A DNA stretch of 41,691 nt, from NCBI GenBank assembly GCA_030526175.1, contig JAUNDJ010000010.1, positions 1 through 41,691 on the forward strand, in the 5' to 3' direction. Under the pieces are notes generated by a model. It was not told the origin of the DNA and did no database searches. It saw nothing but the letters and a program-made list of their open reading frames with translations. This document shows positions 1 through 7,134 of the stretch, piece by piece. Position numbers and translations under genes: made by a program. Each line of letters starts with the position of its first letter. Position 1 is the stretch's first letter. This DNA comes from Bacillota bacterium (GTDB lineage: Bacteria > Bacillota_I > Bacilli_A > Erysipelotrichales > Erysipelotrichaceae).

Positions 1-188
1 ACTTAGGAATCGATGGAGACTATGTTGGATTATCGGCTTCTACACAATTCTGTGATACTTTCACAAAAGAAGATTACGCAAAATTAGTACAAGACATTAA
101 AGATGGTAAAATCGTAATTAGTAACGATACTTCGAAAATGCCAGCTACTAAAAAAGCGAAAGTAGACGATCAAGGTTCAATTAAGTAA
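1..188 (+). CDS. C-terminal fragment, probable BMP/PnrA-type substrate-binding lipoprotein
   Basis: The window opens inside a gene read in the frame of codons starting at base 3; it ends at TAA 186-188. The visible ~61 residues include YVGLSAST, a CDTFTKEDYAKL stretch and then KDIKDGKIVI-like sequence (LVQDIKDGKIVISND). A 'V-G-L' strand, a helix and a final 'I-x-x-G-K-I-x-V' strand is the usual end of BMP family (basic membrane protein, PnrA/nucleoside-binding) lipoproteins that feed ABC importers. That assignment rests on a short tail and is tentative. The start and the signal peptide lie outside the window. A terminator follows directly, so this is the last gene of its transcript. Confidence 0.5.
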   Translation, partial: LGIDGDYVGLSASTQFCDTFTKEDYAKLVQDIKDGKIVISNDTSKMPATKKAKVDDQGSIK

Positions 189-193
189 TAAGA

Positions 194-215
194 AGGAGCA
201 TAGTGCTCCTTTTTT
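194..215 (+). terminator. Rho-independent terminator
   Basis: A 7-bp stem (AGGAGCA / TGCTCCT) with a TAG loop is followed by a run of T, starting five bases after the stop codon at 188. It ends the transcript of the upstream lipoprotein fragment. Confidence 0.85.
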
Positions 216-218
216 AAA

Positions 219-248
219 TTGACATAATATATGCATATATGAAAGATA
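219..248 (+). promoter_or_regulatory. Probable promoter for the small membrane protein gene
   Basis: A perfect -35 box TTGACA (219-224) lies just after the terminator. The best -10 at 17-18 bp spacing is a poor AAGATA-like hexamer around 243-248, so the -10 is uncertain. Confidence 0.4.
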
Positions 249-276
249 TCCTTTCTTTACCAAAGGAGGTTATCTC

Positions 277-510
277 ATGTACGCTATTTTATTATTAGTA
301 TTACCAGTTTTAATATTTTCTAAACAGAAAAGTATTCAGTGTATTCGAAAAATCGTATGTTTTGAAGCTTGTTTTTTACTTCTATTTTTGTTTTGTTTCT
401 ACTTTAGAGAGGTAATTTTATTCATTTTTTACCTATTACTATGCTTCTTTTTTACTGTACTTTGTTTCTTAATTGGCATACTAATATGTCGATTTGTACA
501 GTCTTCTTGA
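277..510 (+). CDS. Small hydrophobic membrane protein, function unknown
   Basis: 77 codons of almost continuous hydrophobic sequence. There are three likely membrane spans: about residues 2-14, 28-43 and 46-71, separated by a short basic stretch (KQKSIQ, CIRK). A near-perfect Shine-Dalgarno AAAGGAGGT lies at 262-270, seven bases before the ATG, which argues that this is a real gene. No family is recognised. It stands alone between a terminator and a promoter, so the context gives no functional hint. Confidence 0.6.
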   Translation: MYAILLLVLPVLIFSKQKSIQCIRKIVCFEACFLLLFLFCFYFREVILFIFYLLLCFFFTVLCFLIGILICRFVQSS

Positions 511-521
511 GAATAAGTGAC

Positions 522-549
522 TTGCACAAATAAAAAAGGTGTGTAAAAT
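522..549 (+). promoter_or_regulatory. Sigma-A type promoter
   Basis: TTGCAC (522-527), a 16-bp spacer, then TAAAAT (544-549). It is placed to start the mRNA for the gene at 585 and the MscS gene behind it. Confidence 0.6.
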
Positions 550-584
550 GATTATATATCTTTAAAAAGGGAGGCGTAGGTGAT

Positions 585-1502
585 ATGAGAAATTATCAAT
601 CTATTAGACATTATTTCAAAATTAATAAAGAATCTAAAGACTTGATTACGGATGTTAAGCTTATGATTTCTAATTTAAAGTTAAACAAAGAAATCCCTGT
701 TGGACTTTTTTCTATTGAAGAAATAGGGGATTTTGTACATATCCAAACATATTTTCAAGGGAAAACTAAGGAAAATCTTTATAATCGATCTCTTTTTGAA
801 AAAATCAATCAAACAAACAATGGTTCTTATGCCATTGTACTTTCAGATAGTTGTCAAGGGGTCGATTATGGAATTTATGGAGATAATGTTTGGGAAAAAG
901 CACAATTTAAAGGAAGTTTTATTAGTCATGACAATCTTCATATTTCTTTAAAGGCCGATTTTCCAACTTGGAAAGAAATCTTTGGGGATACTTTTACCTT
1001 TACAAAAGAAGAAGATATCGTGGCTTGGAAAGAAAAGCTCTTATCGATGCTTTATCAAGATTGTCCAAAATTGGAAGTCGAAATTGAAAATGTATTTTTC
1101 TACAAAGAAGATTTAGAAATTCTTCTTAAGAATAAAAAAGAGTTTGTGTTAGAAAAAGAAACGCTTCTCCATCTTTCGACATTTGTTGAAAAATTAGAAA
1201 ATTGGAATTTGGCAATATCTGTGCATTTGAAACATGGCCTTCATAATGAAGATGTCTATGCAAATTCGTTTGTAAGTGAATATTATTGGGATGTTCTTTC
1301 TTTTCGAAGTATAGGTGCCAAGATTGGGGAACCATTCATTTTAACACCTCGACATTATCCAAAACTGAGAAGTCTAAAAATTTCATTATTATCTAAAGAG
1401 CTAGAAAAAGTTTTCTCTACTTCTTCTTTTGATCAGGAAGTTCTTAAAAATCTAAGCGATGAAGAAGTGATCGCATGTTTTCATAAAATGTGTGCGAAAT
1501 AG
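585..1502 (+). CDS. Hypothetical cytoplasmic protein
   Basis: 305 residues, no signal peptide or membrane span, rich in Lys/Glu/Phe and aromatic residues. A GGGAGG ribosome site lies at 568-573, 11 bases before the ATG. The N-terminal ~130 residues look beta-rich (for example HIQTYFQGK, SYAIVLSD). The rest contains Lys/Glu helices, including a KEDLEILLKNKKEF stretch near residues 172-185. I do not recognise a domain. The mscS-like gene follows 14 bases after the stop and is probably co-transcribed, so a link to envelope or osmotic functions is possible but is only a guess. Confidence 0.65.
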   Translation: MRNYQSIRHYFKINKESKDLITDVKLMISNLKLNKEIPVGLFSIEEIGDFVHIQTYFQGKTKENLYNRSLFEKINQTNNGSYAIVLSDSCQGVDYGIYGDNVWEKAQFKGSFISHDNLHISLKADFPTWKEIFGDTFTFTKEEDIVAWKEKLLSMLYQDCPKLEVEIENVFFYKEDLEILLKNKKEFVLEKETLLHLSTFVEKLENWNLAISVHLKHGLHNEDVYANSFVSEYYWDVLSFRSIGAKIGEPFILTPRHYPKLRSLKISLLSKELEKVFSTSSFDQEVLKNLSDEEVIACFHKMCAK

Positions 1503-1516
1503 AAAGGATGATGTTT

Positions 1517-2326
1517 ATGGAAAATTTTATTTTGAGCATTAAAGATTATTTTTTATCTTCCATTCCTTATATTACAATCGCTTCCTTTTTAGTCGGAGTG
1601 GTCTTATTTAAGAAATCTAGACGATGGTTAAAGAACTACATCCGAAGTCACGATTATAGTATTCAAACATCGCATAACTTAATTATGATCTATAACGTAT
1701 TACGCTTTACCATCTGCTTATTCTTATTGTTTTTTGTTTTACAACTACATGGTGTGAATGTCTCTTCTGTATTCTCAGCCTTAGGTGTTATTGGGATCGT
1801 TGTAGGTTTTGCCTTACAAGATGCCCTAAAAGACTGGATCTCTGGGTTTAATATTTTAATCAATCGTCCTTTTGTGATTGGAGATGTAGTAAAAATAAAT
1901 GGTTATGTTGGAAGAGTTAAAAATTTAGATTTATATACTACTCGTATTGAGGAATTGTATACTGAAAATATTGTTACGATTTCAAATCGTGAGATTGCAA
2001 CCGTAGAAATTGTTTCCAATGTAATCTTCTACAACATTCCTTTTTCTTACGAGATGGATTTAAAAACGTGTCATGAAATGATCAAAATAATGGTTGGAAA
2101 GATTTCTTTGATAGAAGGCATTTCCTTATGTCGATACGATGGAACTGCTGAATTTCTAGATTCTTTGATTAATCAAAGAGTTCGTGTTGAAATCGAAGAT
2201 AAGATGAAACTTCCAGCGATAAAGCGAAAGATTAACGACGTGATTTTAGAAGTATACGACCAAAGTGAATGGAGCATTCCTTATAATCACTTAACGGTAG
2301 AACTTGAATCGCATCTTGTAAAATAA
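1517..2326 (+). CDS. mscS: MscS-family small mechanosensitive channel
   Basis: Membrane channel that opens under lateral tension to release solutes during hypo-osmotic shock. The 269-residue protein has an N-terminal span (about residues 13-31), a second (about 57-80) and the pore-lining TM3. TM3 is a Gly/Ala-rich ALGVIGIVVGFALQDALKD segment followed by the family's INRPFVIGDVVKINGYVG beta-domain motif near residues 113-140. A longer reading frame begins at 1490, but that would overlap the previous gene. GAAAGGA at 1502-1508 is eight bases before the ATG at 1517, so I chose 1517. The length is usual for the short MscS/YkuT type. Gene symbol by family only. Confidence 0.85.
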   Translation: MENFILSIKDYFLSSIPYITIASFLVGVVLFKKSRRWLKNYIRSHDYSIQTSHNLIMIYNVLRFTICLFLLFFVLQLHGVNVSSVFSALGVIGIVVGFALQDALKDWISGFNILINRPFVIGDVVKINGYVGRVKNLDLYTTRIEELYTENIVTISNREIATVEIVSNVIFYNIPFSYEMDLKTCHEMIKIMVGKISLIEGISLCRYDGTAEFLDSLINQRVRVEIEDKMKLPAIKRKINDVILEVYDQSEWSIPYNHLTVELESHLVK

Positions 2327-2349
2327 TTGTATAAAGCTTAGGATTGTTC

Positions 2350-2378
2350 TTGCATTCAAACAAAATATTTTCTACAAT
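2350..2378 (+). promoter_or_regulatory. Promoter of the structured RNA at 2385
   Basis: TTGCAT (2350-2355), a 17-bp spacer, TACAAT (2373-2378). The expected start is G2385, exactly where the 5' arm of the RNA's closing helix begins. Confidence 0.75.
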
Positions 2379-2384
2379 ATATTT

Positions 2385-2541
2385 GTCCAAGGAATACATA
2401 TTTTTCCACAATTGTGACCTTGGGAGACCGGATGTCGTTTATATGTGTTGAAGACCCTTCCATTGGTTGGGGATCCTAATTATATTCGCAGGTCACCCAC
2501 CTGTATATACAGGGAAAATCACATCCTTGGGCTTTTTTTTT
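2385..2541 (+). ncRNA. Structured RNA with closed 5'/3' ends, 6S-RNA-like candidate
   Basis: About 157 nt between a consensus promoter and a run of nine T. The first nine bases (GTCCAAGGA, 2385-2393) pair with TCCTTGGGC (2524-2532) just before the T run. Inside, GTGACCT (2414-2420) pairs with AGGTCAC (2490-2496), enclosing an interrupted terminal arm that includes a CCC-TT-CC / GG-TT-GGG helix around 2454-2472. Between the two main helices there is a ~20-nt unpaired 5' strand. The 3' strand there carries a small CCTGTATATACAGG hairpin (2500-2513). A closing stem, a large central bubble with a 3' mini-hairpin and a bulged terminal arm is the architecture of 6S RNA (ssrS). It is shorter than the usual ~190 nt, and I see no signature that proves identity. 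The T run ends only a few bases before the ribosome site of the HD gene at 2558, so a cis-acting attenuator leader is the alternative. Confidence 0.55.
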
Positions 2542-2557
2542 ATATGGAGATAGTATA

Positions 2558-3145
2558 ATGAATGTAAAAGAACAATTTATTGAAATATACAATCAGAATA
2601 TTCATAGAGATGGAGCGAAAGAATTCTTAAACTATTTATGTTCTTCTAAGTCGGATTTCTTTTCAGCGCCTTGCAGTACCCGTTTTCATGGAAACTATAG
2701 TGGTGGCTTGGCAGAACATTCGATTCATGTTTATGAATGTTTGAAAGATTATTTATCGAGAAATCGTGTAAAAGATGTATATGGTATGAAATACTCGGAT
2801 GAAACCATTGCCTTAGTCGCTTTACTACACGATGTTTGTAAGATCAACGTCTATAAAGAAAGTACCCGTAATAAAAAAATCAATGGGGAATGGGTGCAAG
2901 TGCCATATTATGAGTTTGATGACAAGATGCCTTATGGGCATGGCGAAAAGAGTGTTTATATGATTACACCTTTTATGAAGCTTTCTCGAGAAGAAGCTTT
3001 TGCGATTCGTTATCATATGGGATTTTCAAATGACGACCCAAAAAACAATGTGGGATATACTTTTGAGCATTTTCCATTGGCTTTTGCGTTAAGTACAGCG
3101 GATATGGAAGCCACGTACTTTTTAGATAAAACGATTGAATCTTAA
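2558..3145 (+). CDS. HD-domain metal-dependent phosphohydrolase
   Basis: 195 residues with an HD-superfamily core: an early His in a GGLAEHSIHVYE motif (about residues 51-62), the central LLHDVCK (about 90-96) and a later RYHMGF His (about 151). These are the metal ligands of nucleotide or phosphoester hydrolases of the HD class; the substrate cannot be read from the sequence. A TGGAGA site lies seven bases before the ATG. It is transcribed either by readthrough from the structured RNA immediately upstream or under that RNA's control. The next gene has its own promoter. Confidence 0.8.
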   Translation: MNVKEQFIEIYNQNIHRDGAKEFLNYLCSSKSDFFSAPCSTRFHGNYSGGLAEHSIHVYECLKDYLSRNRVKDVYGMKYSDETIALVALLHDVCKINVYKESTRNKKINGEWVQVPYYEFDDKMPYGHGEKSVYMITPFMKLSREEAFAIRYHMGFSNDDPKNNVGYTFEHFPLAFALSTADMEATYFLDKTIES

Positions 3146-3170
3146 TATTTTTGATAAAAAATGGTATAAT
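3142..3170 (+). promoter_or_regulatory. Extended -10 promoter for the CHAP protein gene
   Basis: TGG followed by a perfect TATAAT (3165-3170), with a weak TTAATA at 3142-3147 (17-bp spacing). The extended -10 TG motif probably compensates for the -35. It overlaps the end of the HD gene. Confidence 0.65.
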
Positions 3171-3217
3171 ACAAATGGATCTTTAACTATGACAAAATGT
3201 AAAGGAGAATGCATTCG

Positions 3218-3892
3218 ATGAAACAAATTCCTTTGATTTTGTCATTTTATCTTATGGTAGGAATGTTTTCCATGCCTATTTTTGCCCAAGAAGAAACATG
3301 GAACGATCCTGAACCAGAAACAACTATGGAAGAAAACGAGAACCCTTCTTTGGAAGAAGAGAACATGGAACCCGTTTTATTGGAAGGCTATAGGGGAGAT
3401 GTATATTCCTCCATTTTAGAAGAAAACTTTATTACCAATAACTGGGATGTTTTTACTTATAACGAAAATCCTTTTTCCTTGGGACAATGTACCTATTTTG
3501 CTTGGTCTCGTTTTTATCAATTCTATGGCTACGACAGTGGTGCAAGAAGTCATGGAAAATATAACGCACAAGAAATTGCTCAGACTCATTCTTCATCCTT
3601 TTGCCTAAGTGTCATTCCAACTACTGGATCTGTTTTTTCCATTGAAAAAGAAGCTTCGAATCCTACTTTTGGCCATGTCGGATTTGTGGAATATTTTGAT
3701 GGGCAATACATCTGGATTTCTGAGGGAAATGTACAGATTGATGGGGTGGATTCGTATATTCGTATACATAAGGAAAAATGGGATGATTTTAAAATGATGT
3801 TTCCAGATATAGTTTTCGCTATTCCCAAGACGAAATATAGTTTGGAACCAATTCGTCTTCCTATGCGAAAGCTGAGTCAAAAATTATTTTAG
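3218..3892 (+). CDS. Secreted CHAP-domain amidase/endopeptidase
   Basis: Predicted cell-wall hydrolase. Residues 1-23 form a signal peptide ending in an IFAQ cleavage-like site. An acidic Glu/Pro-rich linker follows (about 25-55), then a CHAP domain to the end. The catalytic Cys is in GQCTYFAW (Cys91), the His in FGHVGFVE (His153), and the polar third residue is near SEGN (about 169-171). CHAP enzymes cut peptidoglycan stem peptides or amide bonds. There is no separate cell-wall binding domain, so retention may depend on charge or on partners. The ORF can be read from 3209, but AAAGGAG at 3201-3207 favours the ATG at 3218. It forms its own unit, from an extended -10 promoter to the terminator at 3899. 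Confidence 0.85.
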   Translation: MKQIPLILSFYLMVGMFSMPIFAQEETWNDPEPETTMEENENPSLEEENMEPVLLEGYRGDVYSSILEENFITNNWDVFTYNENPFSLGQCTYFAWSRFYQFYGYDSGARSHGKYNAQEIAQTHSSSFCLSVIPTTGSVFSIEKEASNPTFGHVGFVEYFDGQYIWISEGNVQIDGVDSYIRIHKEKWDDFKMMFPDIVFAIPKTKYSLEPIRLPMRKLSQKLF

Positions 3893-3898
3893 TAAAAT

Positions 3899-3921
3899 GC
3901 ACCTGTTTAGGTGCTTTTTTT
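3899..3921 (+). terminator. Rho-independent terminator
   Basis: GCACCT / AGGTGC stem with a GTTT loop and seven T, seven bases after the CHAP stop codon. Confidence 0.85.
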
Positions 3922-3934
3922 AGAAAGGACAGAT

Positions 3935-4222
3935 ATGTTCATATTGTTGTTTACACTGCCAATGGTAATGATTGTCTTAGGTATCTTTTTTCTTATCCAG
4001 AATAAAATTCGATTACAGAAACAAATAGGTATCTTATGGACAAGCATGGGTATTGTATCTTTAGCCTTAAGTATTTATATTTTTTGGTTTATGGAGCATA
4101 AAACTCGTTTTGTAGGACTTCTTTTCATACAAACGATTTTCCTTCTTCTATCCATCATACCTATACAGATTCAATTTTTCTATCAGAAAAGGAGGAAGGA
4201 AAAATGGAAAGAAAAGCTATAG
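3935..4222 (+). CDS. Small three-span membrane protein
   Basis: 95 residues with hydrophobic segments at about 2-20, 31-50 and 57-80 and a basic cytoplasmic tail (KRRKEKWKEK). A longer frame starts at a GTG in the preceding terminator (3911); AGAAAGGA at 3922-3929 selects the ATG at 3935. It overlaps the next HD-domain gene by 19 bases, so the two are translationally coupled. No family recognised. Confidence 0.6.
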   Translation: MFILLFTLPMVMIVLGIFFLIQNKIRLQKQIGILWTSMGIVSLALSIYIFWFMEHKTRFVGLLFIQTIFLLLSIIPIQIQFFYQKRRKEKWKEKL

Positions 4223-4809
4223 ATTGGTTGCATATGGCACTTAATGCAGAACAACCATCAATTTATTTTGAAAAAGAAAAAAATAATGAATTTTTAAAAG
4301 AAAATTTTCCAGAATTGGTAGCATTGATTGACGTTCCTCAAAACCCTCAATTTCATCCAGAAGGGGATGTTTGGATCCACACGATGATGGTTTTGGATCA
4401 AGGAGCAAAACTAAAATCGAAAGCACAATATCCATTTTACTATATGGTATCGGCACTAGTACATGATTATGGAAAAGCTACTAAGACAACCATTGATGAG
4501 ACTGGAAGAATACGCTCGATTGGTCATGAATTTGAATTACAGTTAATAAAGAAGGCACTTGTTCGAATGACTGTGGATGAAAAAATGAATGAGTATGTAT
4601 TGAACATGGTCAAACTGCATATGCGTCCAAATGCACTTTTTTATTTAGGAGGAAAAGAAAAAGCGTATCGAAAACTTTTTAGCGAAGCTTTATTTCCAGA
4701 AGATCTATTGCTTCTAGCCAAAGCCGATCACCTAGGACGAAAAGATTGTTCTTCCTATGAGGAAATTGAAACTTGTTTATGGGCAAATTGGAATCGTATA
4801 AAAGAATAA
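4204..4809 (+). CDS. HD-domain protein resembling the HD domain of CCA-adding enzymes
   Basis: 201 residues. The stretch PQNPQFHPEGDVWIHTMMVL (about 45-64), the central ALVHDYGKATKT (about 84-95) and a later KLHMRPN resemble the HD phosphohydrolase domain fused to bacterial tRNA nucleotidyltransferases (Cca). In those enzymes it removes phosphates or cleaves 2',3'-cyclic nucleotides. The nucleotidyltransferase and poly(A)-polymerase parts are absent, so this is a free-standing HD enzyme. The ribosome site AAAGGAGGAAGG lies inside the end of the upstream gene, with which it overlaps. I infer hydrolysis of an RNA 3' end or a nucleotide; the substrate is unknown. Confidence 0.75.
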   Translation: MERKAIDWLHMALNAEQPSIYFEKEKNNEFLKENFPELVALIDVPQNPQFHPEGDVWIHTMMVLDQGAKLKSKAQYPFYYMVSALVHDYGKATKTTIDETGRIRSIGHEFELQLIKKALVRMTVDEKMNEYVLNMVKLHMRPNALFYLGGKEKAYRKLFSEALFPEDLLLLAKADHLGRKDCSSYEEIETCLWANWNRIKE

Positions 4810-4876
4810 TCTTTCATTGAAACATTTTGAAAAATCATGTATAACTTTTTCAGGAATGATTGAAAGAGAGGTATTT

Positions 4877-6019
4877 ATGTATACAAGAGAAGATGTTTTA
4901 AATTTTATCGAAGAAGAAAACGTTCGTTTTATTCGTTTAACTTTTTTTGATGTGTATGGGAAACAAAAAAACATTTCAATACAACCATCGGAAATTTATA
5001 AAGCGTTTGACCAAGGAATTTCTATTGATGGAAGTAGTGTCTTTGAGAGTGAAGACATTTTTGATTTATATTTAGTCCCGGACCCAAGTACGATGTGTTC
5101 GGTGCCATGGAGATCCTTTGATGGAACCGTAATTCGTATGTATTGTGATATTTTTACAGCCGATGGAGAGCATTATCTTCAAGATACTCGTTACTTATTG
5201 AAACAGGCGATTCGCAAAGCCAGTCAAGAAGGTGTTGAAGTTATTTTTGGTTCGAAGTTTGAATTTTATTTATTTCACCAAAAAGAAGATGGAAGCCCTA
5301 GTCAGATTCCATTGGATTATGCGGGATATATGGATATTGCCCCAGAAGATAAGGGAGAAGATGTTCGTCGTCAGATTTGTTTCTACATGGATCAAATGGG
5401 TTTAGGACCTAAGAGTTCACATCATGAATCAGGCCCTGGTCAAAATGAAATTGACTTTCATTCATCACCTGCCTTATTAGCAGCCGATGAAGCAGCAACG
5501 TTTAAATGGGTAGTGCGTACTGTAGCACAAGCCAATGGTTTATATGCGGACTTTTCGCCAAAACCAATGGAAAAATTTCCAGGGAACTCAATGGGAATTA
5601 AGTTAACTATTAACGAACAAGCGGAATCTTTTATTGCAGGAATTCTTCATCATATTGAAGAAATGACCTTATTCCTAAATCCGGTTAAAGAAAGCTATCG
5701 TCGTTTTGGCTTACAAAAGGCACCTGGTTTAATAGGGTATTCCAAATCCGATCGTCAACAAGTTATTCGACTACTTCCAAACACGTTGGATGGTAAGAAA
5801 CATTTTGAACTTCGTTCGGCCGACAATATGTGTAATCCATATATTGCGTTTATGTTGATTCTTTATGCTGGTCTAGACGGTATTCAAAATCATATGGAAC
5901 TGCCAAATGAGTTCAAAAAACTGCCTGAAACAATCAACGAAGCAAAGAAGACTTGTAAGAATAGTTCTTTTATCAAAAAATATCTTCCAGATATTATCAT
6001 AGATACATATTGTAAATAG
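4877..6019 (+). CDS. Glutamine-synthetase-like protein, probably non-catalytic
   Basis: A 380-residue GS type I fold, about 60 residues shorter than usual. Seen: DGSS (51-54), EFYLF (129-133), HHESGPGQNEIDF (182-194), SYRR, an SKSDRQQVIR arginine motif and an ELRSAD motif. By alignment with enteric GS, the n1 metal ligands and the glutamate-binding arginines remain. The first Glu of the ExEFF motif is Lys127. The His pair of GSGMHxH is Gly240/Lys242. The flap Glu before AP (GYEAP) is Lys (LQKAP). These positions carry the n2 metal site and the ammonium-deprotonating base, so normal synthetase activity is unlikely. A longer frame runs from 4817; AGAGAGG before 4877 and the family start pattern favour 4877. 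An ANTAR regulator follows after 13 bases. I infer a sensor role; another ligase activity is possible. Confidence 0.8.
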   Translation: MYTREDVLNFIEEENVRFIRLTFFDVYGKQKNISIQPSEIYKAFDQGISIDGSSVFESEDIFDLYLVPDPSTMCSVPWRSFDGTVIRMYCDIFTADGEHYLQDTRYLLKQAIRKASQEGVEVIFGSKFEFYLFHQKEDGSPSQIPLDYAGYMDIAPEDKGEDVRRQICFYMDQMGLGPKSSHHESGPGQNEIDFHSSPALLAADEAATFKWVVRTVAQANGLYADFSPKPMEKFPGNSMGIKLTINEQAESFIAGILHHIEEMTLFLNPVKESYRRFGLQKAPGLIGYSKSDRQQVIRLLPNTLDGKKHFELRSADNMCNPYIAFMLILYAGLDGIQNHMELPNEFKKLPETINEAKKTCKNSSFIKKYLPDIIIDTYCK

Positions 6020-6032
6020 GAAGGAGCATCCG

Positions 6033-6614
6033 ATGAAAGTAATTTTGGTCTCCAATTCATCGAATGCGCTATCTCTGTTTAAAGAAATTCTTAGAAATTC
6101 GAATTTACAATCTATAGTGCAAGTAGCTTCTATATCGGAAGCGAAACAAGAATTAAGAAATGAACGCTTTGATTTTGTGATTATTCAAACGCCAGCTGCG
6201 GACGAGATGGGTACTCGTGGAGCAAAAGAAATTGCGATTAGCACACAAGTTGGTGTTATTTTATTAGTGAAAAATGCGATTTATGATCAAGTTTTATATC
6301 AAGTAGGAGAATGTGGTGTTTTTGTCGTTTCGATGCCAAGTACCAAACAAGTTCTTTATCAAAGTATCAACTTTGTGATAGCGCATCAAAAGAAAGTTAT
6401 TCAATTAGAAAATGAAATTGCCAAGCATAAGAAAAAACTACAAGATGAGAAAGTGATTATGCGTGCAAAATTGTTGTTGGTGGAACAATATCATTGGTCC
6501 GAACAAAAAGCCCATCGTTTTATTGAAAAACAAGCCATGGATCATTCTCGAACAAAATTGCAGATTGCCAGAGAATTGTTAGGAAGCGAAACAAATGAAG
6601 TTGGAAAAAACTAA
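6033..6614 (+). CDS. ANTAR-domain RNA-binding antiterminator with pseudo-receiver
   Basis: 193 residues. The N-terminal ~120 are receiver-like, but the acidic pocket and phosphoacceptor are missing: the site reads DFVIIQTPAADEMG where an Asp is expected, and the start reads VSNSSN instead of a DD pair. A coiled-coil linker follows (about 122-142, KKVIQLENEIAKHKKK). It ends in an ANTAR domain (about 142-188) with RAKLLLVEQYHWSEQKAHRF and a terminal IARELL helix. ANTAR proteins bind paired hairpins in nascent mRNA and prevent termination. Clostridial relatives sit beside glutamine synthetase genes and control nitrogen genes. With no phosphorylation site, control by protein contact, for example with the GS-like neighbour, is plausible but unproven. 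The next gene overlaps by 20 bases. Confidence 0.8.
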   Translation: MKVILVSNSSNALSLFKEILRNSNLQSIVQVASISEAKQELRNERFDFVIIQTPAADEMGTRGAKEIAISTQVGVILLVKNAIYDQVLYQVGECGVFVVSMPSTKQVLYQSINFVIAHQKKVIQLENEIAKHKKKLQDEKVIMRAKLLLVEQYHWSEQKAHRFIEKQAMDHSRTKLQIARELLGSETNEVGKN

Positions 6615-7074
6615 TGCGATGCGTCTTTTAGATGCCGCACATCTACAATATGAAGTTAAAGAATATCCGCACAACAATGAAGCATTGGATGGGGTAAGTG
6701 TTGCTCGTTTATTAGAACAAGATCCAGAACAGGTTTTTAAGACTTTAGTGACAGTATCGAACAAAAAAGAATATTTTGTGTTTATGGTGCCTGTCAAAGA
6801 AGAACTGGATTTAAAAAAGGCTGCAAAGTTAGTTCACGCAAAATCGATTGATATGATTCCAGTGAAAGAGATTCCTAAAGTAACTGGTTATATTCGTGGC
6901 TCCACTTGTCCATTGGCTATGAAAAAGAAATATCCGACATTCATTCATGAAACAGCAATTTTGTACGATACAATTATGTTTAGTGGTGGAAAGCTAGGAT
7001 ATCAGATTCTAATGAATCCAGAAGAGTTAATGAATCTGGAACAAATTGAAGCATATGACATTATTAAGAGTTAG
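6595..7074 (+). CDS. ybaK: YbaK/EbsC-type aminoacyl-tRNA deacylase
   Basis: A 159-residue YbaK family protein. It is expected to hydrolyse mischarged Cys-tRNA(Pro) or a related aminoacyl-tRNA in trans, acting as a proofreading factor. Seen: the N-terminal LQYEVKEYPHN, the FKTLV strand (about residues 48-52), the catalytic-pocket Lys region and GYIRGSTCPLAMKKKYPT (about 101-118), which matches the family's GYxRGGxSPLGxKK signature. The start lies 20 bases inside the ANTAR gene with an AGGAAG site at 6581-6586. The stop codon is part of the terminator stem. Clustering with the nitrogen pair may be only transcriptional. Confidence 0.88.
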   Translation: MKLEKTNAMRLLDAAHLQYEVKEYPHNNEALDGVSVARLLEQDPEQVFKTLVTVSNKKEYFVFMVPVKEELDLKKAAKLVHAKSIDMIPVKEIPKVTGYIRGSTCPLAMKKKYPTFIHETAILYDTIMFSGGKLGYQILMNPEELMNLEQIEAYDIIKS

Positions 7075-7093
7075 ATTTGTCTAGCTCTTTTTT
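7067..7093 (+). terminator. Rho-independent terminator
   Basis: AGAGTTAGA / TCTAGCTCT stem (one G-T pair), TTTG loop, then T-rich sequence. It contains the ybaK stop codon and ends the 4877-7074 operon. Confidence 0.8.
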
Positions 7094-7134
7094 CTTTTCT
7101 CTGAAAATGATATATTTTTTATAGGAGATTTATT

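Noticed and set aside
2385..2541. SRP (4.5S) RNA or a known riboswitch
   Set aside because: No GGTCAGGTCCGGAAGGAAGC-type SRP core, and no recognisable TPP, FMN, lysine, SAM, purine or c-di-GMP signature.
3586..3880. Two minus-strand frames inside the CHAP gene
   Set aside because: No ribosome site or recognisable motif; both mirror the strong plus-strand CHAP frame.
4817..4876. Extended N-terminus of the GS-like protein
   Set aside because: The extra 20 residues have no family counterpart, and AGAGAGG precedes the ATG at 4877, which gives the usual GS start.
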